A stretch of 64,000 nucleotides of DNA from Glandiceps talaboti (GCF_964340395.1 NC_135564.1:14526012-14590011), one strand, 5' to 3'. Positions 1 through 14,300 are shown, numbered from the stretch's first letter. The notes: generated by a model from the sequence alone, not told the origin. Program-made: numbers and translations.

Positions 1-373
1 CCTTGATTGATTGTCATAAAAAGTCTGAAATATGACCATAATGGTCTTGGTGTAACTGGCAGTGTCTTCAGTTGAGTGTCTAATCACAAGAAAAGTAACC
101 TTTTAATCAACTAAGCACCTTCGGTGATACCTCATTTAAAATCGAGTAAAATTTAAATAACTCAGCTTCAACTGTGGTAATTCTGATCTTAATTAAAACA
201 TAATACTGGGTTTAAAGTTGTGGTCCAGATGTTTGAAGTGATGATAAGAAGAGATAATTTATGTGGAATATAGATGAGAAATAGGAATATTTATTTAGCA
301 TTATAGTAGTCAGATAATAAGACTAGAAAGATAATTCACAAAGTTCCAAACTCTGGCTCCATCATGTCAACAC

Positions 374-700
374 TTACATACAAATATACTAATTAGCATA
401 TTAGTTAGACATGATGTCACATACAAATATACTAATTTGCATATTAGACATGTCAAACACAAATATACTAATTAGCATATTAGTTAGACATGATGTCACA
501 TACAAATATACTAATTAGCATATTAGACATGATGTCACATACAAATATACTAATTAGCATATTGGTTGGATATGTCACATACAAATATACTAATTAGCAT
601 ATTAGTTGGACGTGTCACATACAAATATATTAATTAGTATATTAATTATACGTGATGTCACATACAAATGTACTAATTTGCATATTAGTTAGACATGATG
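374..700. repeat. Minisatellite, about 8 units of 36-45 bp
   Basis: Head-to-tail copies of ACATACAAATATACTAATTA followed by GCATATTAGTTAGACATGATGTC, with small indels between units. AT-rich and non-coding. Confidence 0.9.
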
Positions 701-983
701 TGTAATACAATACTAAACAGTTCATAGTGATTGGACACAACTAGTTGCAACTACCCCTAATCCTCTTTTCTGTAACCTTGTAACCATTATTTAATTAAGT
801 AATTATTGCGTTATATCTTTTACATTTATATATCTGGGAATAAATGAATATTGTTATTATTATTACTGGACTATGTGTTAGAAGTCATCACTATCATCCT
901 CATAGAATCCAAGCCAATACTAACATACAGGAAGTTACAAGACAGCAAAAAACTTACAAAAGTTTTACCAAATAGAGCTGTTG

Positions 984-1261
984 CCGGTTCCAAGATGCAT
1001 CGTGCGTCTCTCCATACAATACCACGTATTTCGTACACGCTGAGGGGTGTGCACGCGCTACCCTGTGTTCACCAGTAAAATCCCTCTCTGTCATTGATGG
1101 TGTTTAGTCTATGTGGTATAAAATCTTTCATAATCAAAGAGGACAACATGTCTTTCCATCATTTCCCGATGAAAATGTTATTTCAAACATAACAAAGACA
1201 AAACAAGACTAAATGTAACAACATATGTGACGTCCTCTCGCGCAATGCATCTTGGAACCGA
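984..1261. mobile_element. MITE family 1, copy 1
   Basis: Terminal inverted repeats beginning CCGGTTCCAAGATGCAT at one end and closing ATGCATCTTGGAACCG at the other, about 280 bp, no coding capacity. Matches 36365-36662 in the opposite orientation. Confidence 0.8.
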
Positions 1262-1733
1262 AAAATCGACTATTGAAGTCATAGTGACTATACTATGTCT
1301 TTAAAGTATCTTTTTTTTTTAAATTCTGGTATATATGGCAAGCACCAGTATTTTAAGATATTAATGAACACCTCTTTTGTCATTTACAAGTAAGTATCAG
1401 GAAGTGGTTGTATTGAACTCCTTGAAACTGTTTTGAACTCTATTATTCTATTAACTTACACGTATTTTCATATGCAAACATTGCAAACATTCTCATGGAA
1501 TGAATGCAATTATAAGTCATTCAAGTTCATGACATCAAATTGATCAAAATGTCCTCTAGCATTATCTAATTCTTGTGTTATGGACAAATGCTTTCTAAGT
1601 TCAGTCGATATACTAAAATACCTATTATTTCCAAATAGGGCAAATGAATTTCCATCTTGGCATTTAGTGTAATGTATAAAATGTACTCTAATTCGTAACT
1701 TTTATAGAACATGTAGTTTTATATAAGTGTTTT

Positions 1734-1995
1734 CCCACAGCGTGGTTAAAAGCACTTTACAATTATTGCCCTGGTATGGATCTATGTCGCTACAAAATCC
1801 CTTTATACTGCCTTAACTCCATGGGCAGCATACTCTCCATTGCTATCCTAACAAGTCCCTACTCATACAGCTGGCTTAACTGGGGCACGAACTGGTTCAA
1901 TTCTCTTGCAATTGCCCAGGGACTTTAGCCATTCAGAAAAAAACGTGACAACTAGGCTCTAAACTGCAACCTGCAGATTCCAAGTCAGCCCCTAT
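1734..1995 (-). mobile_element. tRNA-derived SINE, truncated, minus strand
   Basis: Read on the minus strand it follows the body of the SINE at 41301-41633: GAATGGCTAAAGTCC, a CCAGCTGTAT stretch, TAGGGAC and a tail with AATAATTGTAAAGTGC. The 5' tRNA head is degraded. Confidence 0.7.
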
Positions 1996-2185
1996 AAACA
2001 TTCGACAACCAAAACTCTATGTAGGATTTTAAAATCGTTCAGCCTAAACACAAAAATTAAATGTCCGTTATTTTATCTAAATCTTCTTGATGATGTCATC
2101 ATAATGTAGATGTGGATGACAAAGTGACATTTGTCATCTGGCTTCTGAGAGGCACCAATCTGAAAAATGAGAAGGAAGCAATGAT

Positions 2186-2188
<3 letters not shown>

Positions 2189-2217
<29 letters not shown>

Positions 2218-2471
2218 TGTATGTATGTATGTATGTATGTATGTATGTATGTATGCATGCATGCATGTATGTATGTATGTATGTATGTATGCTGGGATTT
2301 GTATAAAATATATATATAAAAATATACGTACGCATACATACATACATACATACATACATACATACATACATACATACATGCATCCATCCATCCATCAATC
2401 CATCCATCCACCCATACATACATCCATCCATCCAGCCATCCATGCATACATACATACATACATACATTACA
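2189..2471. repeat. (TATG)n followed by (CATA)n, hairpin-forming
   Basis: About 100 bp of TATG units, 40 bp of other sequence, then 130 bp of CATA/CATC units. The two arms are reverse complements. It lies in the 3' flank of copy A; a similar tract flanks copy B at 35397-35726. Confidence 0.95.
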
Positions 2472-2583
2472 CACTTGTGACATAAATTTACTGCTATTTC
2501 GCCATTGTTATCAAGGATCATCATTTGATAAAGTAATTCAATAGAGTTTGCATACCTTTTTTCTCGATAGTTGAGAGCATTTT
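2472..2583 (-). other. Copy A 3' untranslated region (start)
   Basis: Directly follows the TAG of copy A. It shares a CCATTGTTATCAAG stretch and nearby AAAGTAATT with the equivalent place in copy B (35727-35836), so the homology continues past the stop codon. No clear AATAAA signal is seen in it. Confidence 0.55.
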
Positions 2584-2691
2584 CTATGCCTTTGACTCGC
2601 TGTCTGCTTCTTCTGATATGATCGGAAGTGCCAAAGGTGAGATTACGTCTTCAGTATACCTTTCATCAGTACGTGTCATGATTCTATCCAA
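2584..2691 (-). CDS. TRPM copy A exon 25 (stop)
   Basis: Residues 1169-1203 then TAG at 2584-2586. Contains LDRIM and [14 protein letters not shown]. Shares LDR/FDR start and ISEE with copy B, whose tail is read in a shifted frame. Confidence 0.85.
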   Translation of the reverse strand: MDRIMTRTDERYTEDVISPLALPIISEEADSESKA

Positions 2692-5600
2692 CTAAGGACA
2701 GGACAAACAGACTAATCTCAGTATATTGTTTATGAGAAGGAATGCTTAAATTCGTAAATTCTATCAAAATGGATGAGGAGTGAGTATTTACTTTGGATTT
2801 TTAATTTATAAAACAATGTTATTATGGCTTCCTACTTGAAAATTCTGGGTTAAACAACATTGGAAAAGTGTGTGTTTGTTACTCAATATATTACAAAAGC
2901 TAAACAAAGCTATACAAAGTTTGTTAATGTACGTACAATAAAAAGATTTCACACATTTTTTAATCTTTCGCAATTTATTGAGTTACAAACAATGGCTTGG
3001 TATATATTGTTTCACATTGATTTTTCAAGAAGGGAGCCATGATAAAAAAATTGAGTTAAAAATCCAAAATAGATATCCAATATTCATCCATATGGCTACT
3101 TCAAAACAGAGAAATTTATCTAGCTGAAATATTTCAGTATTATCGAGACGCCAAAGCAGGGATTGAAATATGTAAAGGGAGGAACAGTATATCTTGAGAA
3201 AATATTAGGTTTATGCAAACTAATGGAAAAAGTGAAAATAAAGTTGCATTGCTTTCTTGTGGTATACTTAAATTGTTAGCTTGCTTAACCCCTTTTTTAC
3301 AATATTGTTTGATTATTTTACTTCCAACTCAAAATCTTTCTTTCTACAAAAGTTGCTGATAGAACGTTAAGATTAAAGGTTGGATGAATATACCTGAATG
3401 TTGATACAGTAGTATATAGGTGAATGTTGCTATGTTGCCTCGTTAGAAGTACAAGTTATTCGGAATGTGATGTAACTTTAGTTATAATATGTTGGACAAT
3501 ATGTTAGGTATTGGTATGCCTTTTACAGTGCATACTACCTTATTGTTACAAGCTACTGAAGTTATCATCATAACCATTGCCGCTTTTTGGACGACCGTGG
3601 TACATTTATCTTATTATCAATATCTCAATACCTGACTTTCCACAAATTCCATGTGCTTCATCAAAGAATCCACTCTATAAACAAATACAAACAAATACGA
3701 GGTGAACAAGTCGCTATTGAGCCTCTGTAACGTGTGCAATCGTGGTTAATAAAATTACAAATTAAGAATTGTTAATTGGACAATTTGGAAATGAGTTCAT
3801 CATTCGATTAAAATAATATGTACAACTAGCGTATATGTTGGATATTGCATTTTAGGAACACACACCTGTCTAAATCTGATATTCAATACAATGGCAGCTC
3901 TGCAATAGGCTAACGGAAAAAATTGTAAGTTTACAAATATTATAATAGTGCACACATTTATAATATTTTTTACATGATAAAGTGCCTTCCACGGTGGATG
4001 TCGTGTCATGGCGCTGGACAATTATTACCCATGTTACATACCTACATTGGCGCATCGACCGTTTATATAACATCCTCAACCCCAGGGAGGAGAATATACA
4101 AGCCACTGCAGCCATTGCAAGCGATTAGGATGAAAGCATTCACATGGCAGCTGCTGTCCTACCAGGTCCCTAACTATATACCAGGACTAACTAGCGAACA
4201 AGCGTAGTTCAAATATTGCTGACCGAATTTAGCTAATCAGAAACAAACGACGGCGGCGGCGTCGGCGAGACTTTGACCTGAAATATATACAGATTCAATC
4301 ACGGCCTCTCTAACTACCCGACCACTATGATTCCACTTTTCGTCTTGACCGACCTCAAGTAACGATTTACAAACAACCATTAAATAAATCTTAACTTACT
4401 TTTGAAACACCTCTTTAATCTCAACGTCCATTTTTGTTGATTCCTCGTGTTGTTTTCTTGCAAAGTACCTCTCCATATGAATCAATTCAAACAAGCTTAA
4501 TAGTTTATCTTCTTTGACTGTCAACCTTTGTCCTAAAAACAAGGTAACCCATTATTTTATTTGGTACATATTGAAACAACTTAGATAAACAACAAAGACA
4601 ATTAGAAAAAAGCAAAATTAAGAGCCAGGACCAGAAAATGATTCTAAAAGAGCCAAGAATATCTTATACTGGTATCGTCACCCAGCCCACCATTACATTC
4701 ATTTATATGACTGTGATTCACTCTTTAGAGTCACCATTTAATACTCAGCCCCCCCCCCTCTGCTTACGACCCCGTTCTTTTCTCATCAAACGTGCATGTA
4801 TTTTTTAAAAGTTATTGGTAAACTAATAACAAGAAGTATCTACTTACTCAGAGTTCTTTTGCCACGTCTGATCCTGGGACAGCAATGACCCAAGACTGCT
4901 TGAACACACATCCGAATATGCGAGAAGATTATTAGTGGTGGAAATAACATTGGACGCCACTGATACTCCGCAATAAGTCCATACCTTTGAAATTTCCAAA
5001 ATAAATCGGTGTGATCCTGCACTTTGGAAAATGTATAGCTGTGGATTAAATAAATATTCAAGACAAAGTGGTTATTTTTACCTTTAAAGGCCGACTTCGG
5101 ATTAGCACTGAAATGTAGTTGTGAAAAAACAGAGCTGTAGGAAAAGTTGGTCTGAAACAAAAGAAAAAATACCGCCAATGGCGTTGTACCACAACTGTAC
5201 AGTTTTTTAAAATGTTTATTCATATGGTAGTCCATGCTAACAAGAAGTGTTCATTTGTTGAATGACTATCCAGTTAACCATGTTGCTATCTTTACGATAT
5301 ATGCTATCATTTGGCTGTTGCTATGGGCGTGGTCATGTTGTTAGATATATTTACATACATTTTTAAATGTTTTTGTTCACTTGTGTATGAATTCCTGATA
5401 TTGTCTTTCCAATATATGTAATCATTTGGCTGTTGCTATGGGCGTGGTCTTGTTGCTAGGCATATTTACATACATTTTTTGAATGTTTATTCATTTGTCT
5501 TTCTATTCCTGTTGTTATCATTGCAATATACGTGATTATTTGACTGTTGCTATTGGCGTGGTCATGTTGTTAGATATATTTGCATACATTTTAAGATGTT

Positions 5601-7463
5601 TTTGTTCACTTGTGTATGAATTCCTGATATTGTCTTTGCAATATATGTAATCATTTGGCTGTTGCTATGGACATGGTCTTGTTGCTAGGCAAATTTACAT
5701 ACATTTTTTGAATGTTTATTCAATTGTCTATTAATCCCTGTTATCTTTGTGAAATACACGACCGTTTGGCTGTTGCTATGGGCGTGGTCATGGTTGCTAG
5801 GGTATTTGCATACATTTTTGGAATGTTTACTCATTTGCCTACCAGATGATGTTATTTGACCAAAATATACTGCCATTTGGTTGTTGCTAAGGGCGTGGTC
5901 ATGGTCGCTAGGGCCAATTTTCTCAAAATGTTTTGAAGAAAATCTGCAGAATAACACTTTCAGAAACATCTCACCAAGTTTCAGACTCAGTGACCACGTA
6001 CTTTTTGAAATATAAGTTTTTGACCAAAAATGAACATTTTTACACCTAATTTGCATATCACTCATGGAATCATTGTATGCTTAATATTTCTTCATCCATA
6101 CATCCCTAGATGCATTCCCATTAAATTTCAGCCCAATCTGCTCAGTAGTTTTGGAATTATAGATTTTTGACCAAAAAGACACATTTTTAGCTGAACCTCA
6201 GTTCAGTTGTGCTTATAAAACCATGTAATTCTTATAGCTCCCCTGTAAAGAGTACCTGGGATTGGATCCCTAACTAATATTAAATTGATAAAACCTTATT
6301 AAATACAACAGAGCAAACGCTTTGACTATAAGTAGCATGTCCTTAATTTGGTCAAATTCTTTTGCTAAAATGATAACATTATGGTGCCTGCAATAATTAA
6401 TTTTACGCGTATAATGTTTTTTAGCGTAGAATTACAATCTCTGATCAGTAATATGGTGTAAACTTTAACTGTTAGATGTATTTTTTATATCTATTTATGG
6501 TAACAGGTATAGTAAAATGATGGAATCGAAATGAAACAAACCAAAAAACACAAAAAAATAACCAAAAAACATTGAATGTAAAGCAATGATAATGTTTAAG
6601 TTTTTCATTTACCTTGTGTGTCATACGAAATACAACAACAAAGATGTGATGCTTACCTGAACATAGCAATTAACAGGTTCACCAGAAGAATGTTAGACAG
6701 CACCATGTACACAGCCAATAAAATTATTACCAATGTATGGTATCTCTCACACCTTGGCTCACCAGACAATATGCTTGTTTCATTCGTCGTGCAACCTTCA
6801 ACTTGAAAAAAAAAATTAAAAAATATTAAAATGACACCAGAATGGAGTCTCTGTATATTGTAGCTGTGATCTGTGAAATGTACCAGAAGAGCAAAATGAC
6901 GATGCACTGTTGTCAATTTAATTGGAAAAAGATTTGTTACTGTACGTACAATAACAAACACTTTTCACATATTATTATTGGGTTGCGAACAAGAACTTGG
7001 TCTATATATGTTATTTCACATTGTTTTCTGCAAGTAGAAAACCATAGTAAAGTTGTTCTATGAATTAAAAATCCAAAATAACTGAACAATTCTCATCCAT
7101 ATGGCCACTGTTAAACAAATAATCACTTGTACATGACTGTTTATACAGAACGATTTTATAATTTCTTGAGTTATACCTTCAAATTCTTCTAAGAATAATT
7201 CTCCATATATTTGGAAGTAAGGTTTGTAGAATATTCCATTCATTATGGGCCACGTCCGTTGTTCGTCGGGATACAGGATGGCTTGTACAGATACTCCATA
7301 ACCTATCATTATCACACAAATGATACCGACGAAGAAGAACAGGTCGACCATCTACAGAAATGATACAATGTAACAATATGTAAATTTAGACATGAAAATA
7401 TTAGATGCTGACAAAACATGCAGTAATACATTCACAGATCAGGAAGATATATAAGAATAGATG

Positions 7464-7529
<66 letters not shown>

Positions 7530-7598
7530 CAGAGTTTGCTTATATGGCATTATGTATACCATTGATACACGATATGTTGTGGAGATAGACATATAGGT

Positions 7599-7667
<69 letters not shown>

Positions 7668-8303
7668 CCATCCATCCATCTAAAACATACCATTTTTCCT
7701 ATCATGATCAGTTTAGGTCCTATTGTTCTATTGATTGAAAATATATGCATTATTCGGATATAGAAGAACAGGATATCCACAGCCAATATGTATCTTCCAG
7801 CATCCAAATCACCACTGTACTTAACAATAATTGCTGCATAGAAACCACCCAGACTTATAAAATCGATAATGTTCCAATAGTCATCAAATATCCAACTTGT
7901 GATCTTCATATAAAACCCAGATGTTTCCCGCTGGATTAGCTAAAATATCAGATAAAACAAGCCTCCTTTTGTTCAAAAGTTACATGAAATAATGTGTATG
8001 GCGTCAGTTGTTGATCAATGCATATTTTCATGTGGTGTAAAATACCTCGTCAACACCAGTAGTAGTTTTTCATATTATATATTTTGGGAGATCTACTTTT
8101 CCAATATTCTGCCTGATTATTTCTCCTCACATTGTCCATCGTTTTTACTTTCGTTGTCATTATTTAATCCAGTTTTATACAACTGTGTGCTTCCGAACGT
8201 CAATTTGATGATCAAAACGTAAATGCGTATGTATGTATGTATGTATGTATGTATGTATGTATGTATGTATGTATGTATGTATGTATGTATGTATGTATGT
8301 ATG

Positions 8304-8334
<31 letters not shown>

Positions 8335-8622
8335 TGTATGTGTGCGTGCGTGCGTGCGTGTGTGCGTACATGCATGTATGTATGTATGTATGTATGTATG
8401 TATGTATGTATGTACTATGTATGTAATGGATGTATGTATGTATGTATGTATGTATGTATGTATGTATGTATGTATGTATGTATGCAATGTATGTAATGTA
8501 TGCGTGCGTGCGTGCGTGCGTGTATGTATGTATGTATGTATGTATGTATGTATGTATGTATGTATGTATGTATGTACATGCATACGTACATACATTGTAC
8601 ATACATACATACATACATACAT

Positions 8623-8653
<31 letters not shown>

Positions 8654-8735
8654 TACATACATACATACATACATACATACATACATACATGCATGCATGC
8701 ATGCATGTGTATACATACATACATACATACATACA

Positions 8736-8768
<33 letters not shown>

Positions 8769-9451
8769 GTGTGCATATGTGAGTGAGGTGAGTGTGTATA
8801 TTTATTAACTATTACCTGTCGTATTTCATCGAATACAAATGTTGTGACCCATATGATTAACATAATTTCTGGTGTCGACAAGTGCTTCTTGTAGTCAACC
8901 AAAAGAACACGACTGAACAACAGCAAGAAGATGACATACCAAAACTGAAAGCGAATTATTATAGAGAAACATATTATTCAAAATACAGCCATACACACGA
9001 TAAAAAATACGAGTACAAAAATATCAGATCATTTCTGTGACATTTTATATTTAGAAAGTAGTGTGCTGTAGGTCGACAACACAAGACATGTAAACCTGGC
9101 TCCGAATTCATATGCTACAAGGTTCTACCAGGGAAGTATAAGCTTCATCCTAATATGTTTTTGTCATTATTATATAATATTAAACCCCTTTACTTTTTTA
9201 TTTTTCTGATATGCAATTTTGAAATTACTTTTATTATATTTTAGACTCTCACAAATTGAATGCAGTATATACAGATAAAGTTGTGAAAAGGCGCCCTCAA
9301 ATATCAGCCAGCTAAGCAAATATGAGCCCGCATAGCAAATATATGCTCAAACGAATACATTTTATTGACAATTGGACCAAAAGCCACCATTCCTCTAAAT
9401 TGTCTCGCACACACTGCTTTATTGTTATATAATATTTAAACCCCTTCACCT

Positions 9452-9492
<41 letters not shown>

Positions 9493-10812
9493 TAAATAAA
9501 TAATATATAATAATTATATTAATAAATAATAATAATATATAACCAGTTATACTATTATCAAATTAACCTGCCTTTGGTCGTTGTTTGATCACTTTTTCTT
9601 TCATCTGTTTTGGGATATATTTCTACTACTCTTATTACGAGTTGCATCGATCAACAATTCACTTCAAAACACAACATGACATGAACACTATAGCAAATTG
9701 GACAACCAACATCCATATATCGCATAGACTATGGCATTTGCCTGATCTTCTACCAACAAGGTGTTTAAATGTTAAAGGGAACACCACTCCAGGAAATAAA
9801 GACATTTTGGTAAACTTCAGGTTCTGGAGAGACATTCCATAATTCCACATCACATTCATTTCGCGCTATTGTCAAGTAACACAAAATTAATCTTATTTCG
9901 TATTTGTGAATGTCTTAGTACTGGTCCAGTGTTACCCCATAGAAATGAGCAGATATGCATATGTTTAAGATTAACAATAAATATTCATGTACTGTTCATC
10001 TACTACATTTGCATGTCTGCTAATTCCCAGGAACAATACTGGGTCACAGCTAGGACAATGAATGTGAAACAAGTTTCAATTAAGTGTTTTATGGTATGTT
10101 AAATTTATGATATGTTAAATCATGAAATAACTCTCCAGAACTCATGTGTTCATCAAAATGCCTTTATTTCCTAGGAGTGGATATCCCCCTTTAAGCTACA
10201 ACACACTTACTGTGCAGTAGGAGAATTTGACAACAGGAGAATCCAGAAAGCTGACGAACTTCTGAAAGGGCCTAAGATCCTTTTTTGCTCGAATGTCGAT
10301 GCCTTCATTTGAACCCAAGGAGGCACTGCCTTCTTCTATGCTATAACATAAAGTGTATGACAACATTGATGTGATACCATGTATAGTCAGTCGGTTACTC
10401 TATCCTTCTTGACCATGTAGGGTAATATGTTGCAGACACTTCAATAGAGCATGTATTTATCTATACCTTCATACGGTGGATTCAGGGATGTTAACTTTAC
10501 AACAACTGTGGTCGCTGTTCGGCCACACTGGTCCTGGCTCCAAAATGGTGACAATCAAATGTATCCATCTTGTTTGATATTTCAATATATGGGTTGGCTG
10601 TAGTTTAGAACAAACATACATTTCATTCTTAAAGGCGATAAAAGGCTATTCCATGTAAAGCAATATGAAATTATTACATTGTTTCGAAAGTTTGGCTACA
10701 TACCTTAAACGATGGTCACGGTTTAGTTTTACCAACGGTGTACTATCTACGTCATGGGTCACCTAAAAAAGATAAGTATATAATTACACATATGTATGCA
10801 GCCAACACCACA

Positions 10813-10861
<49 letters not shown>

Positions 10862-11233
10862 GTTCGTTCGTTCGTTCGTTCATTCATTCATTCATTCATT
10901 CATTCATTCATTCATTCATTCATTCATTCATTCATTCATTCATTCATTCATTCATTCATTCATACTATGCCTCGTATCTTGTAGTCTTCACTTCCTAAAT
11001 CGGTCCTCTAGGGCCAGGGCTATAACTGCAAAATTCTTATGAGAGTGGTAGTTGGCATATAAATGGACACATGGGGCTTTTGTTGTAGGTTTTGAAAGTT
11101 TCTTAAGATTGAATGGCAACAGCACATTGTGGTAGGTGATTCCATAATGATTATCGTGGTGTCTGGAAAGTAGAGTTGGATGAAGGGGCTTGCATGCATC
11201 CACCATTCATCCGTCTGTCCGTCCATCCACCAG

Positions 11234-11302
<69 letters not shown>

Positions 11303-14300
11303 ACGTACGTACGTACGTACATACATACGTATGTACGTGCATGCATGCATGCAAGCACACTTACGTACGTACGTACGTACGTACATACATAAATACATAC
11401 ATACATACATACATACATACATACATAATAACATACACATACATACATACATACATACATACATACATACGTACGTACATACATACACACATACATACAT
11501 ACATACATACATACATACATACATACATACGTGTATACATATATCCATCCATCAATACATCACATTGTATATCAATATATCTATCTACCTCAGATTTGTA
11601 AACAGTAGTCCCTTGGTCAAGTGAAGTGAATTCCGATTCGTCGTTGTCATATGTGACGTGTGGCTCTCGAAAAGTCAGAACACAATACAGCAGTGGTGGA
11701 AACAACAAACAGCAAAATAACTGTAAGTAATACACATAAAATTGTTAACATGCCTATATGAGTATATTACGCGTTAGACTAAAAATCATTCATCAGCAGA
11801 GTATGGTCAAAGGAAAAGAAAAAATATTACATGTATATGTGATTCACGCGTTTTGTGGACAGCCAATGAGTGCCATTTAATAGAATGACTGAAGTCTATG
11901 CATGGTCACATCTACCGTCACAACCCATTTTCACTATAACGCTAAAACACACGAACACTTGGGTTCTATATTGATAGGTGGGTTGACATAACCTTTGTAG
12001 ATCGACGATTCCGATAATTTGGAATACGTCATTCTGAACACTATCGTCGACATGGGCAGATGGAAAGCTCAATTGTTCTTATTGTACTAAGTTGAACTGC
12101 TCAAACATTATAACCTTTGTAAGTCAATTATCTCCTAGTTTGCTCACATAATTTGTTCTGCATCATCAAAAGACAACTTTGACTTACACTCAAAGTTGAC
12201 GTGCGTTCACTGTCAACATTTCCGTACCAAATTCTACTTAGTAGCTCTTGTACAGCAGTATGAGCGACGAAGTTCTTGTCATCAGCACTTATCGCTAAAC
12301 GCAAACATGTAGAATTTCCCCAGAAGTGTAGAGGTCGAACTAATAACAATAGGGTAGCTTCCTCGTCGGCGTTGTAGCATTCTGTCAAAATAGCATAGGC
12401 CAGCTGCTCATATTCTCTAAGAATGAAAGACAACATAACAGTGATTGAACCATGTTGAGAACCTTTCTTCCTGCAGCTACCCAGCTAATTTCCTTAACAT
12501 TTAAAAGTTGTTTGGTTCCGGTTACCCGACCCCACCTAGTTTTTCACGCAGACCCCAAATTTTTTTTTACATATTCGAGAAAAAAACACGCGAACATTGT
12601 GAAGTCTCGCAAGAAATAGTGGATGCGGAAACTGACATCAACTGAAAAAGACAATATAAAACTGTTCTTCAAATCTGTAATGGCTGTACATCTGATGAGA
12701 AGAAGCCAATAACACAGAAACTATATGGAAAACAACAGAAAAACATAACTACCTGAACTAGATACACACATACGAAAAATAAATTAAAAAAAAAAATCTA
12801 ACCTACCCCACCTATTTTAAAATTGAATGTGATCGGAAGCACACAATTTGTTTTACGCCTTATCTTCAATGTGAACGATTTTTCAAGATTTCCTTTTCTC
12901 ATCTTGCCAACAATGACATTTAATGATCTAGAAATATTTACATAAATAAATATATACATTCTAATGGACACACATTTACGGTCTTCTTTTAGTGGTCTGA
13001 GTTCTTATCTATATCCAGTGATATCGCAAATACTGGCTCCCACTTACTGTGTCCTATCCGTCAATCTCAAACGGTTGTCTTCATCAGTTTCTCTCTCCGC
13101 CATTGATTTCAAAAACCGACTCGCCACCAATGCTGCTGCCATGGCATCACTCATGCTCTCTAGAAATAACTTTGCCATCTCGTGGCGATTTAGAAACACA
13201 GCCCAGAGGAACAGCTCTCGTCGGGGTTTAGCGAAGACACCGATTTCTAAAGGAAACAACGACATCGACTAATGGATATAGGCAATAAAACTATAAGGTT
13301 TGGAGTGTAAAAGTGTGTGACTCTAACTCAAACATGGTCAAGAAAATAGATAAAAACTAAAGCTATCGTTGTTGCATATACTAGATAATACAGGTGGGTG
13401 ATAGTGGATCCTTCGTTAATATGTTAATATAATCACCCTGTGTTGATATAATCACCAAGATAGTGGAAGCACTGGATGATGTTAAATCTGCAGTCACGTG
13501 AGGAAAACCCACTAATCAAAGAGGCAGCGCTACTGCGAGTTTAACTACATCAATTTTCACGTACACAGATAACATAATATGTATCAACATGCTGTAACAA
13601 TAGTTTCAGTGGTTTTACTTTTTTAAAATCTTAGTTTGCCTATAGCTTGATTTCCGTAAATACCTTCATTGCTATTTTGATCCCCATCCTGAACTTGATA
13701 TTTATTGTCATGTCGTAAATATAGAACTTCATAGGTATTGTCAGCCAAATCTTTGATGAGATGTCCAACATCACGTAGCGTGAACCTCGTGGTTCTTTGC
13801 TGAAAAACAAGGCAGAACATAAATGGATATTAACCCATACGACAATCTAGCCTTTACATACACCAGAAAACAACCGACAGGGTTATCTAAGGCGAGCATA
13901 ATCATGTATGGCTCGGATGAGTTTTAAGTTGGGGACAGAGGTTGTACGCCATAATAGCCCGACCCCTAAACGACCGCGCGCGCATTTATGAGTGGAATTC
14001 CACCGATGCGATGCGGTCGTTCGGGTAAATTCGGCAGTGGGAGCTTTCGCTTCTCACTACAGCATTATGGAATAAGATATTTCGGAAAATGACCATATAT
14101 GGAAGTTATCGGCGAGTCTCATTACAATAGCTTCAGGAGGAGTGATATCACAACCACAGTAAACAGCGAGAATGCAAAGTACTCAGTGCAGATCAAATTA
14201 CCCGCCTACTTGTAGGCTGAGTTGTGGTAGGGCATGTACTCACTAAAACTTATGTGTTGACCCGTACCCATAAAATAACCAAATCCGTAAAGGTTTTATC

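Noticed and set aside
374-700. CRISPR-like array (regular repeats with short gaps)
   Set aside because: The spacing segments are themselves similar and the genome is eukaryotic; it is a minisatellite.
2472-2583. Further TRPM exons encoding Nudix or kinase domains downstream of exon 25
   Set aside because: Both copies have an in-frame stop in exon 25 and no enzyme-like frame is seen in either 3' flank; in copy A the flank to the window edge is only repeats.
8117-8926. 269-residue reading frame with Cys-Met-Tyr-Val and Tyr-Ile-His-Thr repeats
   Set aside because: Only its first part is TRPM exon 18; the remainder is translated microsatellite running through the intron.
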